In this document: piece by piece, positions 25,301 to 37,300 of the stretch
Layout of the letters: the number at the start of each line of letters is the position of its first letter
Numbering within the stretch: the stretch's first letter is position 1
Assembly: GCA_019649035.1 (NCBI GenBank)
Contig: BMAT01004062.1
Location: 301,150-343,061, forward strand
DNA: 41,912 bases
Direction: 5' to 3'
Source of the DNA: Elysia marginata
Taxonomy: Eukaryota; Mollusca; Gastropoda; Plakobranchidae
Notes under the pieces: generated by a model
What the model was told of the DNA's origin: nothing
What the model saw: the letters and a program-made list of their open reading frames with translations, nothing else
Database searches by the model: none
Position numbers and translations under genes: made by a program

Positions 25301-28300
25301 GTGATATTGTTGAATGTGCCGATAGGACAGAGGAACTCGTTGGAGAATCTGGTCCCCTGAGGACAGTAGCTTCCCATGGGGCAGACGGTGGTTGAGTTGT
25401 CCAGTATCACGATGGACATGGTATTGTCACAGAAGTATCCAGCAGGGCAGGGGTCACACTGGGCCTGAGTCTCGAGGGGCTGGTGGGTGCCGTTAGCACA
25501 CCTGGCAGGAGCGTCCACCCCAGTCTCACAGTAGTGGCCCTGAGGGCAGCTGAGAAAAACGCACCACACAGTTAGAATTCAATTCAGTTCAATTCAAGTT
25601 CATTCACTAATGTTTGGAAGCATAGAAAAATGTCTTGCACAAAACAGCGATGCCTTCGAAGGTGAAAATTGGAAAATCAAACTCATTCACCCTGAAGGCG
25701 AGACATATATTTATGTCTATAGTCTCCCATTAGTGGCAGCTGAGAAAACAAAAAGCACAGAATGTCTCCGGTAAGGCAATTTAGATGGCTTGGGGGAATC
25801 TGCTTGGGGGAATTTTTTTTATAACTAAGGATAAAAATACATGGAAGACCTATCAATAGAAAAAGGATTGAAAAAGTTCTATTTAATGTAGATCCATTAT
25901 CATTATGTGTCTAACTTGAGATTTCATAGTACCCAAGGAAATAGGTCTCTCGTCCATGGCTAATGATTCAGAAGTCGTAATTTTTCTTTTTGAGAAAACA
26001 CTATTTAAGGACCTATATTTTCTTCTTTTTCTCTAAATCTTTAGTCAACAAAATTTTTAATACCTTTCCTTAAAAATCGATAACTTAATGAAACTTTTAA
26101 CACTGCCTAGAACAATATCTTGATTAAAACAGCAACACCTTTGAAGGTGAAAACTGCCACATTCAACTTGTTCATTCTGGAGACATATAATAATATTAAA
26201 TCTCACAGAAATGCTTGCATGATCAACGAATTACAAGCAGTGTTTCTTTTTTCTTAAACCCATCCTCAAAATTTCCTCAAGAAAACTTTTTTTTTTTGAC
26301 TTACATTTCAAGGGTTACATTCGGTAAGGTAAGATATTACATTGATTTCTTACTAAAACCAATTAAGTTTTAAGTAGTACCAACTTGAAAGCTCTGGCTT
26401 TCAATGACTAAAAATAGAATTAATCAGAAAGAAATAATAAAATTCTATGCATTGAAATGATTTCAATGGCTTACTTGTACTCATGTGGTGTGGAAGAATT
26501 CTGTCCACCAGGACAGTAGTAGCCCTGGCTACAGTTTCCAGAAGAACTGGCCGCTCCAGACGTTGGGCAGAACTGACCAGCTGGACACAGTTTACAGTCC
26601 GACAGCTCAACCTGCTGGCTGGCGTCTAAATAGTAGCCCATGGGGCAAGGACTGGCCACACTGCTAGACTCTGGACAGTAATGACCTGTAGGACACACGT
26701 CTCCGGTTGTGCCATCAGTGGGTGTTGAAGTGTTGGCTCCAAGAGTGCAGTAGTAACCTTAAAAAACAGAATAAGATTAAATTTATTATTTACATCTATA
26801 CACGCTTAAAAATCAAAAAAAAAATTAACAGTAAGCTACCTTTACAAAGCATCACATTTTTGTCTTGGATTCCATTTATTACTAAAAGGGGACAAACGTG
26901 AATAATTTCCTATTTAGAGAAGATCATCTGCAAGATAAGTAAACAAAATGCTCACTTCATCAAGACTCTGTTGGAATTGGTTTTTTTATTTCAACGCCAT
27001 GACTGATTAACATGAATAGGGGATAATAATTTGTTTGGGACAGTGAAATAATAAAAATCATGGAAAAAAAAAGACAATTAGAAAGATCATTTCTCAAATG
27101 CAGCTATAAAATGAGCTTTTGAACCAATATTATTTAGTGATGCCAAATAATTTTGCGGGAAAAAATGAAAATGAATGAAATATTGCATCTCACAATCACA
27201 TGAAACAAATATCATAAATACCTGATAAGCAATAATTATTATTGTTTGATAATAGATAAAGAACAATAATTACACACAATCAGATAATTTCCAACAGAAG
27301 GAAAAAACAAAAAACCATAAAACACCGGAAAAACCAAAGATTTAGTGTCCTTCATAATTGTTTAAAATAAAAACATGAAGTTAAAAATCTGGCTGCCAGC
27401 TTTTCCTCACCAGCAGAGCAGTTTCCAGAAGGAGCAGGCAGACCATCGATCTGGCAGTAGGTGCCTGGGTCACAGAGTGAAGGTGCACTTGACCCCTCTG
27501 GACAATACTGACCGGCCACACACTGGCCACCCTCAGGGGATGAAGGTGTGGACGATGATGCATTTGAAGTGCAATACCAGCCTAAAAAACACACACACAC
27601 ACCAGCGTTATAAAGGCTTTCTAAAGAACTTACATGAAAGAAAAACATAACCCTCGTTTTTGGCAAAAACGTGCCAATCTTATTCCTCAGATGTTTGGAA
27701 GGAATAATTCCTTAAAAAATGATCAAATCTTAAGACTAAATAAGTAAGCTAAAATNNNCCCCCCCCCCCCCCCCCTCTTTACAACAACACAAACACTGAA
27801 CACTGAATAATACTGTTTTTTAATATTTCACTCTTTTACGGTAGATAATACCTAAGGAAAATGTAGTCTTCTATGTATATTAGCACCACCAAGCAGTTTT
27901 AGTGGATATTAGGCGCTCAATATATATATAAATCAATTTCATCATTAATATTTATAATGAGAGAAGGCTGCATGCATTATGATTCAGTTGGAAATCTTAT
28001 CTTAATGACATTTTTGGTTACACTTCCTTGACAGGAAAGGACAGAGACCAGTTTCACATAGACTGTAACAGACCTGTACTCTATAGTAAAACAGTACAAT
28101 TGCTTTAAACTTTATTCTAGGTACTGAAGCAATGATTTTGGCTTAAACACTTGCAGATGAATTCATAGAAGGAAAAAGCCGGCCTGTAATTCAGTATTTA
28201 GGTTTAAATGGAGTCCACTGCCAATAGAAGCTTCCGCATTAAAAACAGTGAGTATTTTATACAGTGTATAAAATTGTAACCCTGAACCTGAGAACAAGGT

Positions 28301-31300
28301 ACTTTCACTATTCAAACACAACTCTAATTTTCATTAGATCCCCAGAAAAAGGCATATCTATGAATTGTCCTTATAACACTGGGGTTAGTAAGAATTTTTT
28401 TTTTTTGCAATAGTAACCAAACTTCATGTCCTGTGTTTGTAGTGATACCATAATAGAGATAACACTTACCAGCCTGGCATTTTCCAGTTGGAAAGCTGAG
28501 CCCATCAGTCTCACAATACTCTCCGCCTGGACACAGCAGACAATCCAACACGTCTCTGGCCTGAGTCAGGTTGTAGTACGTGCCTTTAGGACACGGATAC
28601 TGGTATGGATTAGACGTGCCAGCAGGACAGTAGTGGCCACTTGGACAGGGAGGGTTCAAGTAAGAGTCCACTTCTACAAAAATTGGATGAAAAACAGTAG
28701 GGTTTTGAACTGAGGTCTTAGTGAAATAGTGCAATTTTGTCTAAATAGATAAAAATGGGAATAGGAGAGATTTGAGCTTACATGCTTTTCCATGCTATTA
28801 TTCTCTTTTAATCAAAGAGTGCTTGCATCAAATTTATCTTAAGCTCACTTCATTTATTCCAAAAAGATAGAAGCATTTTAAATAATTACAAACTTACTTA
28901 TTATCAAATTTGAACGCATACATAACAAGACTGCCTGCAAGCTCCAACAAAAAAGTTTGTACTTTATTTAAATCCCAAGTTGTTAATGACATGCATGGCA
29001 CTATTTTATCCCTTTCCACTTTCTTTGGGAGACTGTGACAGATGTAAATTTATAACTGTTTCATTTCTGAAAATACAATACTCTAATTTTTAGAATTTCA
29101 GTACTTAAGCAAAAAATATCATGTCCCTTTCTTTTAAGCATCTTTTATTTATGTTCACAAAATGAGGTCCCCTATTAAAATATGATAAAGGTAGATAAAA
29201 GCACCGGATCTAACACTTTAGAAAGTTTCCAGCATACTGTACCATTTAGGCAGTAAAATCCTCCAGGACAAAAAGTGGCACACTGAAAGACCTGTGGTAT
29301 CACTACCTATATTAACAGTGCTTTATGTTTTTATGTATGTATCTTAATGTATACATGTTTTAATTTGTGTATGCTGCACCAAATTTCCTTTGGGACAATA
29401 AAGTATTACCATATCTTATTAACAAAACTACCAGTTGAGCATGATAAAGGTAGAATAAAAAGAAACGAATCTAATATATTAAAAAGTTTCCAGAACACTG
29501 TACCATTCAGGCAGTAAAATCCTTCGGGACAAGTGTGACACACTGAGAGACCCGTGACATTGGCAAAACTACCAGCTGAGCAAGGTATAGGATGAGCAGT
29601 TCTTGAGGGACAGTAGTGACTCACGGGGCAGATACCACCCACACCAGTCTCTCCGCCTGACAACAGGGAAAAACCATTCGATAGGTCAGTGAAAATAAGT
29701 TCATAAAAATTGTTAACCTCAATTCAAACCTGCTAATAATAATAACTACAATAATAATAATAATAATATTAATAGCAACCATTTATTGAGCGCTTTCCCA
29801 CAAAGACTTAAAGCACTTTACAACATCAGGAAAACAGAGTAAACATGTAACAGCAATGAGTTCAACTTACATGAAAAATGTATAATTAAAAGTCTCAAAA
29901 ACACTTATTAAGCTTACTGCTCATGTGAATTGCAGAACTGCTAAAATTAGAAACGGTGAGGGTTTGATTCTAGAGGTATGATGAAATTTAAGGACATTAT
30001 AAAACTAGAGATCAAAATGTCAATGATAATATCCTTCAGTATCTAAAAGAAATTATTTATTGAAAATATATAGTTACGTGTCAGGATTAAAAAGACTAGA
30101 AGATTAAGCCCGCTGTAGGCCTAACTTTTCTTAATTGCCTCTTTCAAATCTTAATGTACAAAACCCAATGACTATTCAAATTGCATATTAATCATAAAAT
30201 TACTTATACACCAACTTTTGATAAACATTTTTTACGCTGTTTCTGTAAAGAATCAACTGGTACCCGGTACTACAACAAGAAGCATACAGTTTACAATCGT
30301 TATTTTCTCTTCATTGACCCTTTGCCCGCAAAGTTCAGCTTAGCTTATTCATACTATGGACCAATTACCTAGAGATCATATATACTATACACACATGCCT
30401 CGCGAACAGTAGAAATGAGTCCTATGTTGAAAGTCCTTGTCACAAACACCAGAAATAATAATCGAGTAAACGAATAAAACNNNNNNNNNNNNNNNNNNNN
30501 NNNNNNNNNNNNNNNNNNNNNNNNNNNNNNNNNNNNNNNNNNNNNNNNNNNNNNNNTCATACTATGGACCAATTACCTAGAGATCATATATACTATACAC
30601 ACATACCTCGCAAACAGTAGAAATGAGTTTTATGTTGAAAGTCCTAAATTGAGAAAACACCACTTACAGGCCTATTTTCTTCTTTTTTTTTTTTTGTTTA
30701 ACACCAACAAAAGTCTTCCACAAAACACAGATTATTTGGTGAAAATTTTATGAAGCTTACAAAACGTCTTGTTTAAAAAAGCAAGATATTTGAAGGTGAA
30801 AATTGTAACACCCAACTCTTTCACCCTCCCCTACACGCAAGACATATAGTTATGATAAATTTGTACCAGACAACTGGCAGGTGCCGTTCACATAAGTTGC
30901 ATTGTCAGCACCGCTGGGCTGGGGCCTGTCAACACTGTACTCACAGTAGTAGCCCTCTGAACAAGGGCCTGCAGGGGAAGTTAATCCCTCCCTAGAAAAA
31001 CAAACAAAATAAAGAACAGAATAAGCTCAGTATTTTGCATGTCTTGTATGGTATTAATTTTCCCAAAGGAAACACATTTTATACTACCCTAAAGCAAACT
31101 TCGGATATTATCTACAAATTAAGCGATTCAAAGAGCCTGTATGTTTAAATAAAGTTATTCTTGGTTTTAATTACATTTTTAGAGGGGGGGGGGGGGCAAG
31201 ATTAGAGACATGATTTCAAGATTTTGTCTTTCCCGGAAATGTCCTTGGAATTCAACCTCACGCTGCTATACTCTATAAAAAGCCATCAATTCTCTTGGAA

Positions 31301-34300
31301 TGTTTCTCAGCCAATAGTCAAGTGTGGTACAAAATAGTCAATTGATATTTAAGCTCAGGTTGAAAGTTCTAATCTGAACTACAACTGATGCTTGCAACAT
31401 TCTACACAGCAGAGCTGATTTACAGCTTACAACAACAACAAAAAAGGTTTAAACAAAAAGAGTTCATCATTGTTTTCATAAACTTGTAATATGCTAGACA
31501 GAATACACTGAACAAAGCTCCCTTAATGAGAAGAAAGAAAAGTTGTGTAACAGAGCCTCATAAAAATGTGCAAGAAGAAAGAATAAAAAAGAAATTAAGT
31601 CTTAAATACAATGGCCTATTCTGGCATATTTAAGAGCCTTTGAGGGGAAAATAATAACAACAAAAATGCCAGTTTCTGACACTGTGGGAAAAGTTAAAGG
31701 TCTGGAAGATTAATAAGCTTAGAATAATTGGACCCCACCTATCACAGTAGTATCCGCCAGTGCAAGGACTACACTGGTCAGCTGAGCTGAGTCCAGTCTG
31801 GTTGTTGAATGTCCCCCGCGGACACATAGTCCAATCTTGACCAGTGCCTGACAGGCAATAGTAGCCAGCAGGACACTCGGCAACAAGCTCACCTTGGAGG
31901 CAATACCTTAAAAAAAATACAAAGATAGAATTGGGGTGTATTTTGTTGAAAAAAAAGAAAAAAAAACTATCTTAATTTGATAATTAAGGTAATGATTTCA
32001 ATACTACATTTATTTATGAGCCTAGTGGGGATTGAATCGAGCAAATTTGTTGTAATTGGAGTCGTTGATCTCAGTTGTTGTTGCTGGTGTGAAGACTGAG
32101 AGATGTTTTAAATATGGAGTTTGAGAATTCACTTAAATTTGACCATTGAATGCATTATCAATCTGCACTCATATGGTATCCACTTTCTGAGAGAAAAACA
32201 GGCAGAATTTTTCCTTACATCCCTCAGGCTTTTGAAAAACGGGAGATTTCTTGAAGAAATGTGTTCTTCCACAAGGTCGTTCAAAACTTGATTGAGTTAT
32301 CGAAGATTATGTCCTTTATCCTACTGAACAACATCGCTCGCTGAGTCAGGCTAGCTTCATAAACTGGTGCATAACCATATCATGGTTATTTGAGATTCAA
32401 TCAATGTTCATCAAACCAATAACAAATTGGTGTATTAAATACTTAAGAGCTTTAGGGGCAACAGTAAATCAAATGGTTGCTTGGAATTGCAAATGGATTT
32501 ATACAGAAGATAAGAAATTAAGAAGGTAACAAGAGAATGTGGCACAAAACAGAAAAATGAAATTTTGAAAAAAAAATGAGGTTCTAAACGGCTATTGACC
32601 GATCTAAAAAGATAAATATATATATAAAAAACAATAAAGAAATAAACTTACCACCCATCAGGGCATACATCACACTCTGCTGCCATAGTGTGGTTCATGT
32701 ATGTTCCGTTCCCACAGGGCTCCGGCAGAGATGAGTTCCGGGGACAGAAATGGGTTACAGGGCACGGGTAGAGGTCTGGCCTTGAGGAGTTTTGTCCAGC
32801 CGGGCAGTAAAAGCCTGCTTGGCATGGTCCTGTTGTTGCTGACAAGCCTTCTGTCTCGCAGTACTCGCCAGGTGTACAGCTTGTGCACTCAGTCACTGAC
32901 TCAAGACCCGTGTAGGGGTTGAACGTGCCCTGAGGGATAAAATGGCAAAATGTAGAGGGGTTGAATATTTGTTTGATTGTCAATAAAAGCACTGAGATAC
33001 TGATACAAAGCCAGTGTAGGGATGGAATGTATCCTGAGGAAAAAATGGGGAAAATGTAGAGAGGTTGAATATTTGATTGTTTGTCAATAAAAGCACTGAG
33101 TCAAGGCTCACGTGGGCACTAAATGTAATCTGAGGGATAAAATGGCAAAATGTACAGGTTGAATATTTGTATATTTGTCAATAAAAGCACTGAAGTATTG
33201 AAATGAATTGAATAATCTTAAAATGTTTTCGTTACTAATCTGTACAATCAGTGTCTAAGTTTAAAAAAAAATATGTAACAAAGAGCAAGAACAAAAATTA
33301 AACAAAATGAACAATAAAAGGACAAAAAAAATTTAAACTTTGTGTTCAGTTACGTTGGCTATGTCTCAATCTTTGTCAGTTTCACAAACCTCTGGACATC
33401 TCTCAGGTATTGCAGTGCCTTTTGGGCAGTAGTGACCACTTGGACATATTTCAGATGATGGTGAGCTTGACCCCTCAACACAGAAGTATGTGGCATTGCA
33501 TAAACCTGCAAATGGTAGGAAGAGTCACTTTACAATCTCAAATAATTGACCAGCTGTTAGAGCGACTAAACAGTATAATCTATACACAATGGTTCAAAGT
33601 ATATGGCAATAAAAATCTCAAGTCATTGAAGTTGTTTAGAGGAAAGGGAACAGGGAAATAGGATTTGGGGGTGCACAGACAAACAAGGAAATAGACAGAT
33701 AGAGATAAAAAGAGGATACAGGAAGGGGTATATTATATAGATGTGTTGTGGACTGGGAAAACCCTATTAAGCTCCTCTCTAAATATTTTCATTCTTAGCA
33801 TTTCTAAAGTCTTCACTCCTTTTTGAGAAGAAAATCAACTTTATTTTATGAATGTATCTGAGATATGGCTTTCTATAGCTTGCTACGTAATGACAAGGAA
33901 CACAGAAAAAGCTTTTAAAGTTTAGATAATTGAAAAAATTTAAAACACAGTGATTTTATAATTAAATTGAAAATGGAAAAAAATTGAAAGCATTGTAATT
34001 TTGACTAAACATGGGGTTAAATTGTTCAGAAATGGCTATGTTTTATCAAGACTAAACTCTCGACTCACAAACGAAGGACACATACAGTGCCTGTAAAAAC
34101 CTCTATTTCAGTTTTGTCCTCAGCGACTTAGGGTTTTCACGGGCCACCACACATTATCGGTTCTACTACCAAATGGTCCCACAGACTTTTGATTTTCCTA
34201 AGCCTTAAAAAGGCCAATTAAATTAAAAGCTCCCCCCCCCCCCAATCACTGGGCAGTAAACGATTAAGATACATCTACAGCAGAGTAAAATGGAAAGAGC

Positions 34301-37300
34301 TCAACATAATTTTCAAGTTTATACAAAAAAACAAAGCATTAATGTGACAAGCACGAGACCTTCCACTCCTGTAAGCCCTGGTGTCTGGCAGTAGTAGCCT
34401 GCCCAGCATGCAGTGCACTCAGTGACGTTAGTGAGACCTGTTGTGGTCCCAAAGGTTCCAGCTGGGCAAGCAGTTGGGTCTGCTGAGCCTTCAGGGCAGT
34501 AGGAACCTTAAAAGTATCACAGCAGAAAAAAAATTAAAGCACAAACCCATTTCTTTAGTTGAAGATTGCCATTATCATTCATTATAGCAAAATATATATG
34601 AAAAGATTAAAATGGTTACTTTTGAAAATATATTCACAATATTTCTGAAAATTTTTAAACTCATTGTTAATGTTGGGAGCGATGGTTAAAACAAACAAAT
34701 AGACATGCATAGGCCACAAATCTAGTTGGTAAAAATTTGAACCATTTCATGACACTTGAAATGTTTTGTTACTAACTGAGGTTTATATTTCCAAGACTAC
34801 AATATTGCTAGGTAATTTTCCTTGATTCAGTGAGTTGAAGTGAGATTTCAACTTTACTGTTAATGGTATTAATAACACAATTTTAAATACTGCAAAATTA
34901 TGCTGAAATTTCTTGATTTTTTTTTAATGTCTTCTCATTTCAAAACCAAGCTGATCAAAATCTAGAGTTTTGTCAGCATTTAACAGCTTTAAACTTTGTT
35001 AATAACTAAGTCCCTAACACAATATTCGTTTGAACGACTTAGCCAGTCCGCCATTATGATATCTGACTATTTCCCACTCACCTTGTGGGCATATCTCAGC
35101 CTCGGATGTCTGGTTGGGTGTAAACATCTTTGCATATCGTCTGCAGAAGTAGCCCTCACTGCAAGGTCCAGTCGGAGCGGTCAGCCCTGCAGAGCCACAA
35201 TACTGGCCGGCAGTACACGGAGTACAATCAGAACTGGCGTTCAAACCAGTTTGGTTACTGAATGTTCCAATTGGGCAGGGATACTGGTCAGATCGGCTCG
35301 TTCCTAAAAAAATTGTTTTCAAAACAATGCCATATCATGGGAAATGATTTTTTACACAAACATAAACTTTAAATGACATCCTAATTCCATACCTTGGAGA
35401 CCATCACGAAATTACTTTTAGTGGGGGTCAGGTTCTCAAAAAAACAAATTTGTTATTATTGAACTGATCAAGCAGACAAGGAAGATGAAATGTGCCTCCT
35501 TTAAGTGGACAATTTATAAGAATAAACAAATAATGTACTCCTTATAAATACCACGTCACTAGCCCCTAATAAAAGATTGTCTTCAGTTGTCTAACTGCCA
35601 CTTGTTGTCATAATACTGCCAACTGAGTCTTTTTATGAATAGGTAGAGGGAAAAAAAAACACATTTGTTCTTTAAAAAAAACCAAACCAAATTGAATATT
35701 GCAAGGAGCAAAAAATAACTTGAAATAATAGTTTGATAATATCATTTTTCAAGATTTGTCAACTTAAAACATACACTAGTGTTCTGCAGTATCAAATTTC
35801 CAAAAGAAATAAATTATAACAAATATACAAATAGGGTATATAAAGATATAAGAAAAATCTAATGCAAAAAAGCCTATTGATAAAAAAGCTATGCTTAGTT
35901 GGCAAATATTCGAACTATCGTTATTTTTTAAAGTTGACAACATTTATCAGTGTTTAAATTCCACTCAATCAAAGAGCAAGAAAATATTGAATTCTGGCTA
36001 CTCTATGATTCAGCCCTTATAGCATGCAATAGAATGCAATGTTGTTTCAAACAGACTTTAGTATGTTAAAGTATTTTTGACAACTTGTGCCTGCACTGCT
36101 CTCACCACCGTAGATTCAGATCTCAAGGCTGACACCTTAGAACCTTCAAAGATACTGCAAGATTTGTAAATAGTTTCTAACCTCCAGCATTTTTTTTTAT
36201 CCCTGAACAAGATGAGATGTTGCCAGGGTAAACCATAACTAAATAAATTACAGGTACTGTTAGGTTATAATTTAAACCCTGAGCATACAAAGTACAGTGA
36301 CAAGTGTTCTGAGTATGCCAGGAAAAATCCAGCAGAGTTTATGAGTGACTGTTTAAAAAATGATTTTGCCGTCGAGCCAGCAGCACACCTCTCCTGCCAC
36401 GGATCACTTTTGGCTGTGATTTCAAAACAGTGGTCACGCTTATTGTTCGTCTGACCTTGCTTTTTGTTCTGCTGTTATACAGTTATAGTTCTATTTCTTC
36501 TTTATTTATGTTGTACCAATTTTCTTTTGTGTTCCATAGTTCTTGTTTCATTTGGATAAACACATGTAATATATTTGGTGTACTGGTTTCTTTAACAATT
36601 TCAGGTCAGGAATCTTGTTTTACTGTAAGTATTTATCAATTTATATGAAATTATGGCGAAGAATTTGTTAATGCTGCTGATATGAAGTAGTGGAGTGTAA
36701 GATTAACTTAACGGAAAGCCTAACTCTAAAAATTAGCCTTCGCCATTTACTTCTCGTTTCTCACAAGGTTTACAAATTTGTTTATCTTCTTTAATCTCAT
36801 TGTAAATGTTATATTACAAATCCCTACAAAGCCAATTGTATTCCATATATGCCATTGCTATAGTGCAGTTTAATAACCGCACAAACATCATTGAATATAA
36901 TAAAGTCCTCTACTTACCCTCAGGACAGTAATATCCCTCAGGACATTTTATGGTGTCATTTACAACCACCACCCCTGTGGAACTATCACAGTAGTATCCC
37001 TCAGGGCAAATCTTGCAGTCCCATTGGCCAATCTCATCTTGGAAGAAACCACTTGGGCATAGTATAGGGGTTGAAGTGTGCTCAGGACAGTAATGACCAA
37101 CTGTGCACTGTAAAATATTGACAGAAACATGTATGATTTCAGATAAGCAATATCGTAAAAGAATTTGGTAAAAAAAATTTCAATAGATATCCCATATTCA
37201 TAACTGTGTGAAACTTTTTAAAAGACTTGCTTTGACCTGAAATTTCTTATACTCTTAAAAAGCTTGCAATTACTCTTTCTCTGTAGACTGAAATCTGTTG

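Larger units (their letters stand above)
19460..27522 (-). repeat. Coding super-repeat 2 (about 680 residues; E13 to E23)
   Basis: Runs from the GGQC cysteine of E13 to the GGKC cysteine of E23. Signatures in order: GDVCPTGHYC (E14), TQAQCDPC and FNNITG (E15), SECLVCPDGYYC (E19), GLNYTACPVGTF (E20), LGVDVSAP (E21), FQ/DQHGQPDCGPC (E21/E22), FNNLTG (E22). Confidence 0.88.

Noticed and set aside
28426-28713. 95-codon plus-strand frame over E12
   Set aside because: Shadow of the minus-strand exon, with no independent support.
30369-30572. Open frame across the N gap
   Set aside because: It consists largely of unknown residues and flanking repeat.
32886-33187. Possible CRISPR-like direct repeats
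   Set aside because: Units are contiguous, contain exon and splice-site sequence, and lie in an animal intron; this is tandem duplication.
36430-36648. Plus-strand hydrophobic open frame in intron E4-E5
   Set aside because: Short, low complexity, no start context or family resemblance; probably chance in AT-rich DNA.
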